DNA from: Weissella hellenica
Lineage (GTDB): Bacteria; Bacillota; Bacilli; Lactobacillales; Lactobacillaceae
DNA: 64,000 nt
Assembly: GCF_005405545.1 (NCBI RefSeq)
Contig: NZ_BJEG01000008.1
Coordinates: 21,072-85,071, forward strand
Direction of reading: 5' to 3'
Shown here: positions 25,561 through 34,344 of the stretch, in pieces
Layout of the letters: each line of letters begins with the position of its first letter
Numbering within the stretch: position 1 is the stretch's first letter
Position numbers and translations under genes: made by a program
Notes under the pieces: generated by a model
Told to the model about the DNA's origin: nothing
What the model saw: the letters and a program-made list of their open reading frames with translations, nothing else
The model's database searches: none

Positions 25561-26652
25561 TTATTTACGAGATTTCACATAACAATCAACTGCTACAATA
25601 ACATTTGCAACATCTTCAGCTGTCACTTCAAATGGCATTTGGTGAATCGTCTCAGAAGGAATAGTTGCTTGCTTACCAACATTCAAAAAATCTTCATAAG
25701 TAGCATCTTCTAAGTGTAGGTCTGCCAAGGTAGTTGGTAATCCAAGCGATTGATTAAAATCAATATACTTATCTAATACTTTCGCTGGCACGTTGTCCAA
25801 CATTAATTCACATAAATAGCCATAAGCAACTTTCTCACCGTGCATCATGGTTTCGCTTTCGCCAGATAATACAGTGAAACCATTGTAAATCGCATGCGCA
25901 GCTGCTAATCCAGAGCTTTCAAAACCAATACCACTTAATAATGTGTTGGCTTCAACAATTGTTTCCAATGCTGCTGTTACAACGTGTGCTTCAGCCGCTG
26001 CCACAGCTTCATGAGCATGCGCAAATAAATTATCTTCACAAGTTTGTGCAATCGCTAATGAGGCTAATGTTGGGGCTTGACCAAGCATGGACTTATTGTG
26101 TCCCTTAGCAACATCTTGTGCTTCAATATTAGTTGCCATCGCATCCCCAATACCAGCGATTAAACTTCTAACTGGCGCATTAGCAACAACTTTCGTATCT
26201 ACCAACACAATATCTGGATTTTTATCATAGAAAGCATAATTCGTAAATTGTCCTTCTGGCGTATACAACACTGACAAAGCTGAACATGGCGCATCAGTTG
26301 AGGCTACCGTTGGTAAAATAGCTACTGGTACTGCTAGTTTATCAGCAATATTTTTAGCTGTATCAAGTGTTTTACCGCCACCTAAGCCAATAATAAAATC
26401 ATTATTTTCTTGCTTACCTATTCCAACGACGCGCATAATTTCTTCTTCAGAAGCTTCGCCACCAAAGGTCACACGAGTTACCGTAAAATCACTTGATAAG
26501 GTTTGATTTAATTTTTTACCAACAATCTCCCAAACAATGTCATCACAAAGCAATATCGGTTGCTTCCCCAAATTCTCAAGATATTCTTTTGGCTGATCTA
26601 ATACACCATTACCTTGTACATAATGTGCTGGACTTGAAAATGCTTTAATCAT
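25561..26652 (-). CDS. gldA: glycerol dehydrogenase
   Basis: A 363-aa NAD-dependent iron-type alcohol dehydrogenase family member. GIGKQENNDFIIGLGGGKTLDTAKNIA contains the GGGK nucleotide loop (about residues 92-96); LPTVASTDAPCSALSVLY follows; the metal site uses Asp in GIGDAMATNIEA (about 170) and His in LAAAHAIYNGF and MMHGEKVAYG. It oxidises glycerol to dihydroxyacetone. Length and motifs are normal. A TGTGA-N6-TCACT site lies just upstream. Confidence 0.92.
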   Translation of the reverse strand: MIKAFSSPAHYVQGNGVLDQPKEYLENLGKQPILLCDDIVWEIVGKKLNQTLSSDFTVTRVTFGGEASEEEIMRVVGIGKQENNDFIIGLGGGKTLDTAKNIADKLAVPVAILPTVASTDAPCSALSVLYTPEGQFTNYAFYDKNPDIVLVDTKVVANAPVRSLIAGIGDAMATNIEAQDVAKGHNKSMLGQAPTLASLAIAQTCEDNLFAHAHEAVAAAEAHVVTAALETIVEANTLLSGIGFESSGLAAAHAIYNGFTVLSGESETMMHGEKVAYGYLCELMLDNVPAKVLDKYIDFNQSLGLPTTLADLHLEDATYEDFLNVGKQATIPSETIHQMPFEVTAEDVANVIVAVDCYVKSRK

Positions 26653-26670
26653 AATTTTCTCCCATAAAAG

Positions 26671-26696
26671 TATATTGTGATTTATTTCACTATATA
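26671..26696. promoter_or_regulatory. CRP/FNR-family-like site before gldA
   Basis: TATATTGTGA-TTTATT-TCACTATATA is an almost perfect inverted repeat with TGTGA-N6-TCAC, the spacing of CRP/ArcR-type sites. It overlaps the likely gldA promoter. Confidence 0.45.
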
Positions 26697-26882
26697 CAGT
26701 CTAACAATATCTGCGTTAGATGACTACTTATATGCTTACTAACGTTCAAAATCACAACTCTCGCATGCCACTTAAAATTGTATATATTCAAATATTATTG
26801 GATAATAGCTATATTACAACAAAGATCATAATAGCACTAACACCAAAAATATTTAATTCACAATTCACGGAGAACAATTAAC

Positions 26883-27623
26883 ATGCAAATTATTATTTCA
26901 CCTGCCAAAAAAATGACAGTTGATCAAGACGATTTCACACCAACTAATACGCCACACTACTTAGAAAAATCCTTACTAATTAAACGCAAACTATTATCAC
27001 TTTCTTATGATGAACTAAAAAAATTGTGGCAAACTAGTGATAAATTAACAACTGAAAACTACAACCAACTTCATCACACAAATTCAAATAACGTATTAAC
27101 ACCCGCTATATTCAGTTATATTGGCATTCAGTATCAGTATATGGCGCCAAACGTTTTGAGTGAACAGTCATTAACTTATCTTCAGAAGCATTTATGGATT
27201 TTATCTGCTTTTTACGGTATATTACGTCCATTTGATGGTATTGTGCCTTATCGTTTGGAGATGAAATCTCGGTTAAAAGTTAACGATAGTCGTAATCTTT
27301 ATGAATTTTGGGGAGATACATTATACCAAACGGTCCGTAACCAGGGACCTATTATTAATTTAGCATCTAAAGAATATGCACAATCAATATGTCCTTTTTT
27401 ACAACCTGAGGACGAATTTATTGATGTTATATTTGCACACATTGTATCAGGAAAACTAAAAATTAAAGCTACCGATGCTAAGATAGCTCGTGGTGAAATG
27501 GTGCGCTTTATTGTTGAAAATAAACTAAAAACTATTGATGAACTGAAACAATTTAAAACAGCTGTATATTCTTTTGATGCATCACAATCAACTGATCATA
27601 AATTAGTTTTTATCTATCAGTAA
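26883..27623 (+). CDS. yaaA: peroxide stress protein YaaA
   Basis: A 246-aa UPF0246/YaaA protein. It opens MQIIISPAKKM and has the family blocks YMAPNVLSEQS, LWILSAFYGILRPFDGIVPYRLEM (about residues 105-128) and INLASKEYAQSI. E. coli YaaA lowers free iron and protects against peroxide; it binds DNA. An SD GGAGAA precedes the ATG. It is a single gene, followed by a terminator at 27676. Confidence 0.9.
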   Translation: MQIIISPAKKMTVDQDDFTPTNTPHYLEKSLLIKRKLLSLSYDELKKLWQTSDKLTTENYNQLHHTNSNNVLTPAIFSYIGIQYQYMAPNVLSEQSLTYLQKHLWILSAFYGILRPFDGIVPYRLEMKSRLKVNDSRNLYEFWGDTLYQTVRNQGPIINLASKEYAQSICPFLQPEDEFIDVIFAHIVSGKLKIKATDAKIARGEMVRFIVENKLKTIDELKQFKTAVYSFDASQSTDHKLVFIYQ

Positions 27624-27675
27624 ATTCATCGCTACTACAATTTAAATCTTATCCTTTCACCTACACAAAAAACAT

Positions 27676-27710
27676 AAGAGCTATCACTTAAGCAGTAGCT
27701 CTTCTGTTTT
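27676..27710 (+). terminator. terminator of yaaA
   Basis: AAGAGCTA / TAGCTCTT with a 12-base loop, then a T-rich run. Confidence 0.65.
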
Positions 27711-27819
27711 TTAACCTTAATTGATTCGTTTTGCCAGTTATGTTTACTCAAACGAACAATGCCTTGATAATATGTCTTCTTTGAACATCCCCAACAAATA
27801 CACGATTACTTGTGCTTTA

Positions 27820-28551
27820 TTATTTAACAATAGCATATTCATCAATTGATTTATTATCTGAGTCTTTGAGTACTAACCAGCTATTAGTCCCACCAAAGTA
27901 AAGAAAAAGACCAACTTCATTAACACTTTTTAAAATAATATCTTCTGTCGTGATAGATTTTTCTATTTTATTTGCTTGTTCTTGACGTAACTGCGTCCCC
28001 ATACGAGCATCTAAACCAACAGAACCATCTTTATTTAACGAATAATTTTTTCTTAAAATAGCCCCTTTAGCAATACGCAACTCCTGACGTTTTTGCCAAA
28101 AGACAGTTGCTTTGCTACCAAATGCATCTACCATAAAAGTAACATCAGCAATCGATTTTTTCCAACGATGCTGGGTTTTGGCAGAAACTTTTGTTTTAGG
28201 AATTATCGCATACATAAATTGATCAAGCAGCAAAACTATTCCTTCTATATAATCAATGAGGTTTTGATTATCAGTAACTACACTAAGCTTTTTATTACTT
28301 ACTGTTTTTTTAATGCTTTCTAATAACGCTGTTTCATCGATATCTTTAGGTGATATTAGTTGAATAACCGTTCCCACATCAGCTGGTTGTAAACTAGCTG
28401 ATTGCAGATTTCTATTTTTAAAATTTAAATAAACGCCTGACAATGGTTGACCATATTTGAAATTGTGGTGAATATATAGTCTACTCTGTTCATTGTTAAA
28501 TACCAATTCAACGAAATCTGGTGTAACTGTCATTTCAGCCTGAATTTTCAT
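27820..28551 (-). CDS. protein of unknown function
   Basis: A 243-aa soluble protein that I do not recognise. It is translated from ATG after AAAAGGAGAT, so it is probably real. It is mixed alpha/beta with no signal peptide or membrane segment. The middle (about residues 95-150) is helical and basic (KTQHRWKKSIADV), and the end reads VGLFLYFGGTNSWLVLKDSDN.. with a terminal IDEYAIVK. There is no cysteine-based metal site and no nucleotide loop. The neighbours (yaaA, DUF975) give no clue. Confidence 0.6.
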   Translation of the reverse strand: MKIQAEMTVTPDFVELVFNNEQSRLYIHHNFKYGQPLSGVYLNFKNRNLQSASLQPADVGTVIQLISPKDIDETALLESIKKTVSNKKLSVVTDNQNLIDYIEGIVLLLDQFMYAIIPKTKVSAKTQHRWKKSIADVTFMVDAFGSKATVFWQKRQELRIAKGAILRKNYSLNKDGSVGLDARMGTQLRQEQANKIEKSITTEDIILKSVNEVGLFLYFGGTNSWLVLKDSDNKSIDEYAIVK

Positions 28552-28676
28552 ATAATCTCCTTTTCATTTTAGAGAAGCACTAAATTAATCTTCTATTCTA
28601 TAAGTTTTCAAATAAATAATTCATATAGCAGCTTGACATCAACAATGTTATTTAACTTTTATTAACTTTTTAATTG

Positions 28677-28712
28677 TAGCATAAACACGTTTTAAAAATC
28701 TGAAGTCTCAAT
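28677..28712 (+). repeat. dispersed intergenic repeat (copy A)
   Basis: A 36-base unit beginning TAGCATAAACACG and ending CTGAAGTCTCAAT; 30 of 36 bases match copy B at 36333-36368, and its second half resembles copy C at 6169-6186. It lies in the intergenic region before the DUF975 gene. Confidence 0.5.
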
Positions 28713-28791
28713 ACAATTTACATTTCTCCTCCAAAACAACTTTTATCCAGTTTACCTTTAAATATACAACCTGTCTCAAATGCAATCATAC

Positions 28792-28819
28792 TTTACCTAT
28801 GTTACCCTGTTAATATAAT
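28792..28819 (+). promoter_or_regulatory. promoter of the DUF975 gene
   Basis: TTTACC (28792-28797), 16 bases, TATAAT (28814-28819), about 20 bases before a GAGGAGGT ribosome site. Confidence 0.6.
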
Positions 28820-28849
28820 TAAGTGGTGTATTATGAGGAGGTAATCAAT

Positions 28850-29731
28850 ATGGATCAGACATATAATCGTAAAACAATACGTAAAAAAATTAAACGTCAA
28901 GCTAAGGATGTTCTACACAGAGATTTATGGGGAAACGTCGGCTTAATTGCTCCTTGGATGATTGTTATTTATATAATATTCATCTATTCTTATGTTACAA
29001 CAAGTATTACTACAGGGCAAAATGAGACACCGACTGGTCAGGCAGTGTTTGAGGTACTATTTAGTTTTGTCTTTGCAATTATCACCGCATACACTATTTA
29101 TGTTGCTGAATATCAGTCATTAAAACAAATGCGTGATGAAACTACTACTGCCAAACCTGTAGAGTCATGGTTTAAAACGTATTTCACTAAAAAATGGCAA
29201 AAAACTATCTGGTTAAGCATCTGGATGACATTTCTTTTCTTAGTTGGTTGGGCCTTACTAATCAGTTTTGGTCGGACAGGTATCGGATTATCAAGTATTA
29301 CAATGACTCTATATGCTCTAAACAACATAAGCATACCGACATTCCTTGTAGTAGCCTTTATCATCAGCTTTATAGTATTTGTCGTCTTTGGTATTATTTA
29401 CCTGATGAAACAGTATAAGTATATTTTCATCCCCTTTGTTGGTTTAGATAGTCCTTCAACAAAAGGATTTAAATTAGTCGCTAAATCACGTGAGTTGATG
29501 AAAGGTCATCGTTGGGAGCTTTTCGTCATGCATCTTAGTTTCTTTTGGTGGATTTTGTTAATTGGTGTTACTTTAGGATTAGCTAGTTTCTATGTTATGC
29601 CTTACATATACTTAACATTAGCTGGTTATTACGATGTTATAAACAACACTCAAAGAAATAAAGCAACAGAAGTAACGGATAAACAGGGTCCTATTAAAGC
29701 AATTGTCCTACAACCAAATTCAACGTATTAG
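28850..29731 (+). CDS. DUF975 family membrane protein
   Basis: A 293-aa integral membrane protein with about six hydrophobic segments. The DUF975 signature SRELMKGHRWELFVMHL (about residues 219-235) is followed by WWILLIGVTLGLASFYVMPY. A basic N-terminus (NRKTIRKKIKRQAKDVL) precedes the first helix. I choose ATG 28850 because GAGGAGGTAATCAAT lies directly before it. The function is unknown; it is a paralogue of the broken gene at 6373-7083. Confidence 0.8.
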   Translation: MDQTYNRKTIRKKIKRQAKDVLHRDLWGNVGLIAPWMIVIYIIFIYSYVTTSITTGQNETPTGQAVFEVLFSFVFAIITAYTIYVAEYQSLKQMRDETTTAKPVESWFKTYFTKKWQKTIWLSIWMTFLFLVGWALLISFGRTGIGLSSITMTLYALNNISIPTFLVVAFIISFIVFVVFGIIYLMKQYKYIFIPFVGLDSPSTKGFKLVAKSRELMKGHRWELFVMHLSFFWWILLIGVTLGLASFYVMPYIYLTLAGYYDVINNTQRNKATEVTDKQGPIKAIVLQPNSTY

Positions 29732-29737
29732 ATAGTT

Positions 29738-29783
29738 AAAGGGCGTTAATCTAACCAAATTTGGTAGATTGACGCCCTTTTCA
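29738..29783 (+). terminator. terminator of the DUF975 gene
   Basis: AAAGGGCGT..AATCTA..CCA pairs with TGG..TAGATT..ACGCCCTTTT; a long interrupted stem with a T tail. Confidence 0.8.
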
Positions 29784-29909
29784 TTTTACGCTATTTTATT
29801 TTTTAAGCACTCATAAATGACACTACCATTATATGTTATCTCATATTGATTAGGTCCACTAATGCCTTATTAAAATTTAGCTACTACAATGAAGATGAAG
29901 GTTATTATT

Positions 29910-30226
29910 ATGCAAATGAGTTATCAAATCGATTCAATGACATGTTTTAAGACTGGAATCACTTTTTCAATGATTTTAATCATCTAACACCATTTACTCA
30001 ACAATTAAAGAGTGATGTTGTGGATTCAGACAATCATTATGAAGTATCAGTTGATGTACCTGGTATTAATAAGGACGATATTAATCTAAGCTATCAGGGG
30101 AATACGTTAACGATTTCTGCTACAAAACATGCTTCTAAAACTGATAAAGATGATCAAGGTAACATATTAACTCAAGAACATTCTGTAGGACACATTCTAT
30201 TTCAATTGATTAATTTAAACAGCTAA
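29910..30226 (+). pseudogene. small heat-shock protein Hsp20, degraded
   Basis: The alpha-crystallin core is evident (SDNHYEVSVDVPGINKDDI, then LSYQGNTLTISATK), but the gene is broken three ways. A base is missing at the start (ATGCAAATGAG where ATGGCAAATGAG is expected). TAA at 29948-29950 replaces a sense codon in NDMF-stop-DWNHFF. The 3' end is cut after HSVGH, leaving no second half of the crystallin domain. An intact Hsp20 must lie elsewhere if the cell has one. Confidence 0.8.
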
Positions 30227-30275
30227 AAAAGGCCTGGCAGATACTGTTAAATCAGTAACTACCAAGCCTTTTTAC
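30227..30275. terminator. bidirectional terminator
   Basis: AAAAAAGGCCTGG..CAG.. pairs with ..CAGT..CCAAGCCTTTTT; it closes opuABC on the minus strand. Confidence 0.7.
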
Positions 30276-30291
30276 CTTAAGAAAATGCTAA

Positions 30292-32022
30292 TTATTTAAA
30301 CCAACTATCCACTTGTGATTGATGGTTCTTAATCCACTTATTAGCAGCTTTTTTTGGTGACATACCATCGTCCATATCAAGCATAACACTAGACATATCT
30401 TCCTTAGTCCAATGGAATTTATCTAGTGCCTTATAGGCATCTGGTTTATCTTCCTTCAATCCTTGACGAGCAATTGTTTTAATTGATTCCTCACTACCCA
30501 TCGCCTTCTTAGGATCTTCCAAATATTTCAAATCATACTTTTGGAATATCCAGTGTGGCTGCCAACCAGTCACAATAATTTCTTGTTTAGCTTTGATTGC
30601 CTTACCCAAAGCAACTGTCATCGCACCAGTTGATGATTCGGAAAGCTTCCAACCTTTTTTATCTAGTCCATATGCTTTAATAGTATCCTTAGCTAGGCTT
30701 GAAATACCAGCACCTGGTTCGATACCTGTAATTTTCTTACCAGCTTGGTTTTGCAGATCTTCAATACTATTAACATCAGTCATATACTTAGGTACAGTCA
30801 GACCATTTGTCGCACCCTTCAAATTAGTTCCTAACATATCCAATTGGTCTTTATACTTCTTATATTGCGCCGCATGAGTAGTTGGTAACCAAGATGAAAC
30901 AGAAACATCTGCTTCACCATTTGCAACTGATTGCCAAACAATCGCATTATCTAATGATGTCATCTCTACATCATAGCCATGTTGACGTAACGCTTGTGCT
31001 AAGACGTTACTTGAGGCAACTTCAGAATCCCATTGCACGTAAGCAATTTTAATAGTTTCCTTTTGAGAACTAGCTGAAGTAATCGTTGTAACAATACCAG
31101 TTCCGACCATAACCATAAGTGTTACCAGTATGGTCCAAAGTTTCCAATGACGTTTAGGGGTTGTCGAACTTTGTTTAGACGTTTGATTAATTTTTTGTGT
31201 TAATCGATCCATGATGATAGCTAAGACCACTAATGAAATACCATTAACAAATCCCTTACCAACATCTGCACCTTGTACGGCCGATAGAATACCACGTCCA
31301 AGACCCGGTGCTCCAATCATGGAAGCTACCACAACCATTGATAACGCGAGCATCAATGTTTGATTAATACCAGAAAAAATAGTTCCCTTAGCTAAAGGTA
31401 ATTCTAGTTTGAACAATTTTTGCCAACCCGTTGACCCAAATGATTCAGCCGCTTCTACTAAATCTGTTGGCACTTGCTTAATTCCTAAACATGACATACG
31501 AACTGTTGGTGGTAATGCAAAGATAACTGAAGCAAATACACCAGGTACAACACCAATGCCAAAGAACGCTACTGCCGGGATCAAATATACAAAGGCCGGC
31601 ATTGTCTGCATAAAGTCCAAAATGGGTTGGACAATTTTATTAACCATCTCATTTTTAGACATCCAAATTCCCAATGGGACTCCAATAATCACCGATAATA
31701 GACTGGCCATGATAACCAACGTAAAGGTATTCATCAAATCAGACCACAAACCTTGGTTCGCAATAATTAGTAGTCCAACTAATGTAAATAATGGAAACCC
31801 CCATTTTTTATGCGACAAGACACCCACGATCAATGTCATCCCAATAATAAATAACCAAATTGGAACTGCTGTTAATATATCTGTCATGGTATTCATTACG
31901 GTATTTCCACCCTTTTGAACACCATCAAAAAAACCGCTCAAATGATTAGTTAACCAATTAACACCACTATCAACCCATGAGTCTAGGGGGATTTTAGTGA
32001 ATAAATTTGCTAAAACAAACAT
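30292..32022 (-). CDS. opuABC: glycine betaine ABC transporter, permease-binding protein fusion (OpuABC)
   Basis: A 576-aa fusion. Residues about 50-280 are the permease (EAA loop near VEAAESFGSTGWQKLFKLELPLA). A further TM segment at about 293-313 follows, and the C-terminal 255 residues are the extracellular betaine-binding domain (IKIAYVQWDSEVASSNVLAQAL .. VTGWQPHWIFQKYDLKYLEDP, tryptophans of the betaine cage). In relatives it imports compatible solutes under salt stress with the ATPase OpuAA. The ATPase gene, normally directly upstream, is absent here; the next gene upstream is metQ-like. Confidence 0.9.
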   Translation of the reverse strand: MFVLANLFTKIPLDSWVDSGVNWLTNHLSGFFDGVQKGGNTVMNTMTDILTAVPIWLFIIGMTLIVGVLSHKKWGFPLFTLVGLLIIANQGLWSDLMNTFTLVIMASLLSVIIGVPLGIWMSKNEMVNKIVQPILDFMQTMPAFVYLIPAVAFFGIGVVPGVFASVIFALPPTVRMSCLGIKQVPTDLVEAAESFGSTGWQKLFKLELPLAKGTIFSGINQTLMLALSMVVVASMIGAPGLGRGILSAVQGADVGKGFVNGISLVVLAIIMDRLTQKINQTSKQSSTTPKRHWKLWTILVTLMVMVGTGIVTTITSASSQKETIKIAYVQWDSEVASSNVLAQALRQHGYDVEMTSLDNAIVWQSVANGEADVSVSSWLPTTHAAQYKKYKDQLDMLGTNLKGATNGLTVPKYMTDVNSIEDLQNQAGKKITGIEPGAGISSLAKDTIKAYGLDKKGWKLSESSTGAMTVALGKAIKAKQEIIVTGWQPHWIFQKYDLKYLEDPKKAMGSEESIKTIARQGLKEDKPDAYKALDKFHWTKEDMSSVMLDMDDGMSPKKAANKWIKNHQSQVDSWFK

Positions 32023-32079
32023 TTTATATCTCCTCCTTAGCTTATATGATTATCACTATAGTATTTATAATTTTTAAAC

Positions 32080-32111
32080 TGACAACCTTATTATAAACAC
32101 AAAGTTGTCAG
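32080..32111. promoter_or_regulatory. inverted repeat upstream of opuABC
   Basis: CTGACAACCTT (32080-32090) and AAGTTGTCAG (32102-32111) form an inverted repeat about 60-90 bases before the start, near TTGACT (32119-32114). It could be the site of an osmotic regulator of the BusR/OpuR kind; this is inference from position. Confidence 0.4.
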
Positions 32112-32146
32112 TTAAGTCAAATGTTAATAATCTAGCCTACCATATA

Positions 32147-32176
32147 AAAAAGCCTTGTGCCCTTAAACACAAGACT
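32147..32176 (-). terminator. terminator of the metQ-like gene
   Basis: On the minus strand AGTCTTGTG / CACAAGGCT followed by TTTTTT, 8 bases behind the stop. Confidence 0.75.
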
Positions 32177-32183
32177 TAAAACA

Positions 32184-33011
32184 CTATTTTAGATTCCAAG
32201 CAGCATATTGTGAATTATCAAATAATTCTTTGATATCTGCTTTTGTTTCTTTTGTTTGGTAGGCTTTTACAATTTGCTTATATACCTTTTTATTAGCCTT
32301 ATCTTTTGGTGCTGCAATTAGGTTAACGTATGGGGCACTATTCTTCTTAAGGTTTTGTTCAACTAGAATGTCTTTATCCTTTAAATTAGCATCATGAGCA
32401 AAATTCCCATTAATAACACCAGCATCTGCCGTCTGCAACGCTGAAACTGCTTGACCAGCATCAACCTCTTTAATGTCTAACTTTTTCGGATTTGAAGTAA
32501 TATCCTTAACTGTTGGATCCGTGACCTTCTTGTTATATTTAATTAACTTAGCTTGTACTAAAACATCTAAAGCACGTGCCTCATTAGTCGCATCATTTGG
32601 TACAACAATGCTAGCACCTTGTTTAATATCACCGACTTTATCAACTTTCAGTGAATACATCCGCATTGGCACAATAACTGTTTTACCAATTGACTTTAAT
32701 TTATTGCCTAATTTTTTATTTTGATCATCAAAAAATATTTTTGTCTGAAATGCATTCAAATCTAAACTACCGTCTGCCAACGCCTGATTTGGTTTAACAT
32801 AGTCATTGAATTCCTTTAACTTAATTTTAATACCATGCTCTTTTTGCGTCCGTTTACCAATGCGCTCCCATAATTCACGTGACGTATCACCAACAACCCC
32901 AATCGTGACTGTTTTAGTTTTAGCGGCATTAGCTGTTACAATTGGTAAACCTGCTGAAGCAATTAGTAGTGCTGTCGCTGACACTACCCCAAATTTAATT
33001 CCATTTTTCAT
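32184..33011 (-). CDS. MetQ/NlpA-family substrate-binding protein
   Basis: A 275-aa exported binding protein. The signal peptide (basic start MKNGIKFG, hydrophobic core, cleavage near TANAA, residue about 29) has no lipobox cysteine, unlike most MetQ lipoproteins. The mature part has the NlpA pattern: VTIGVVGDTSRELWERI, LADGSLDLNAFQ, IVVPNDATNEARAL and INGNFA. A T-box leader with a Met specifier precedes it, which supports methionine uptake. The MetN ATPase and MetI permease are not adjacent, so its partner must be encoded elsewhere. Confidence 0.88.
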   Translation of the reverse strand: MKNGIKFGVVSATALLIASAGLPIVTANAAKTKTVTIGVVGDTSRELWERIGKRTQKEHGIKIKLKEFNDYVKPNQALADGSLDLNAFQTKIFFDDQNKKLGNKLKSIGKTVIVPMRMYSLKVDKVGDIKQGASIVVPNDATNEARALDVLVQAKLIKYNKKVTDPTVKDITSNPKKLDIKEVDAGQAVSALQTADAGVINGNFAHDANLKDKDILVEQNLKKNSAPYVNLIAAPKDKANKKVYKQIVKAYQTKETKADIKELFDNSQYAAWNLK

Positions 33012-33057
33012 AATGATATCTCCTATAATTATTGTTCACTATTATTAAATTACTAAA

Positions 33058-33345
33058 AAAAATCCCGTTGTATGACACTATACATGTCATACAACGGGAC
33101 GATTAATTATCGTGTTACCACCCGAGTTCTGTTCATTAATTATCTGAACACTCAATTAAGTACGCGCAAAAATGCGGTAATACTCTAGCGCAATAACGGG
33201 CGCACCCGGAAATAACTTATTCTCATCAACTCGTCATTTCACTCACTCTAAGGCCATTTTCACCATCCTCATTGATTGCATTCCACCAAACCGCAACTCT
33301 CTGAACAATTAAAGATTGATTACTTACCTCGTCTTCGTTGTTTAT
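33058..33345 (-). promoter_or_regulatory. T-box riboswitch, probably Met-specific
   Basis: The minus strand shows the T-box core GGGTGGTAACACG (33125-33113) followed by a strong terminator TCCCGTTGTATGACA / TGTCATACAACGGGA with T8 (about 33100-33052). Stem I elements ACGAAGACGAGG and AAGTAATC lie at the 5' end, and the putative specifier in GAAAATGGCCTTAGAG reads ATG (Met). Uncharged tRNA-Met would favour the antiterminator and allow metQ transcription. The region contains a chance open frame that should not be annotated. Confidence 0.88.
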
Positions 33346-33374
33346 ATTATATTTGTCGTTAAATAAAAAGTCAA
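33346..33374 (-). promoter_or_regulatory. promoter of T-box/metQ
   Basis: TTGACT (33374-33369), 17 bases, TATAAT (33351-33346): near consensus. Confidence 0.85.
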
Positions 33375-33441
33375 TAAGTTTAATTAGATAAAACTCATTT
33401 AAACACAACCAGCTAACAGCCATAAAATAATCTTCTATAAT

Positions 33442-34113
33442 TTATGATGGTATTTGCTTATCTACTATGCGTAACCGTTCATCCAGTGTATAAATAATTG
33501 GCTTACCATTTGGAATCTTAATTTGATCCAATTGATCATCAGGTACATGTTCTAAATATTTAATCAATACCCGAAGACTACTACCATGTGCAACAACAAA
33601 CTCATTACGGCCAAGTTGAAGCCTAGGTGCAAAGTTAATGTTCCAATAAGGCAATAGTCGTTCTTGCGTCATTACAAGACTCTCTGCTAATGGAATTGCC
33701 ACACCAATCCGATCATAAGCCTGTTGGTGCTCTTGTTTGGTTAATGTTGGTGGAACATCTATAAATCCTCGCCGCCAACGTTCAACCTGTTTATGACCAT
33801 ATAGTTGCCGAGCTGTATCTTTATCTAAACCAGCCAATGCACCATAATGACGTTCGTTTAAACGCCATGTCTTAAAAATTGGCATCCAATTAATATTTAA
33901 GACATCACAAACAATCAGAGCTGTCATAATCGTGCGCTTTAACATTGATGTATGAACATCATCAATTTGAATACCCGTTTGTTTTAATGTTAGTCCTGCC
34001 TCATAGGCCTGTCTCTGTCCCTTATTTGTTAAAGAAGCATCTGTCCAACCTGTAAAAGTATTTTTCATATTTGCAGTACTTTCTCCATGACGCATTAAAA
34101 TTAATTTAACCAT
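33442..34113 (-). CDS. gpmA: 2,3-bisphosphoglycerate-dependent phosphoglycerate mutase-like
   Basis: A 223-aa histidine phosphatase superfamily enzyme. The phosphorylated His is in LILMRHGEST (about residues 4-13); FTGWTD, NERHYGALAGLDK and VVAHGSSLR follow as in GpmA. Compared with canonical GpmA, the ES-x-WN stretch reads ESTANMKN and GNSLR reads GSSLR, so this may be a divergent paralogue and not the main glycolytic enzyme. I start at ATG 34113 (SD AAGGAG); a GTG two codons upstream is also possible. Confidence 0.85.
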   Translation of the reverse strand: MVKLILMRHGESTANMKNTFTGWTDASLTNKGQRQAYEAGLTLKQTGIQIDDVHTSMLKRTIMTALIVCDVLNINWMPIFKTWRLNERHYGALAGLDKDTARQLYGHKQVERWRRGFIDVPPTLTKQEHQQAYDRIGVAIPLAESLVMTQERLLPYWNINFAPRLQLGRNEFVVAHGSSLRVLIKYLEHVPDDQLDQIKIPNGKPIIYTLDERLRIVDKQIPS

Positions 34114-34344
34114 TGTCACTCCTTCATCTATCTGGAATCATCCCCATATTTATATAGCATACAATAACAAACATTCGTGACCTAAACCTGTAATATTCGG
34201 TATCTTCACATAAAATATATTATTTTTTATAAAATTCTTTCAATATCCTCGTTAATTTAAGGATTTTTTTGAAAAATGCGTTATTTTAGTTAAATGATTT
34301 ACTTTTCAAGTCATTAAAAATTAAAGGAGTATCTAAAACCTTTT

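Noticed and set aside
32147..32176. Hairpin resembling the antitoxin RNA (AAAAAGCCTTGTG..)
   Set aside because: It lacks the second conserved hairpin and the ACCGATTT block; it is an ordinary terminator of the metQ-like gene.
33226..33423. 65-codon open frame upstream of metQ
   Set aside because: The stretch is the 5' half of the T-box leader and its promoter; no SD.
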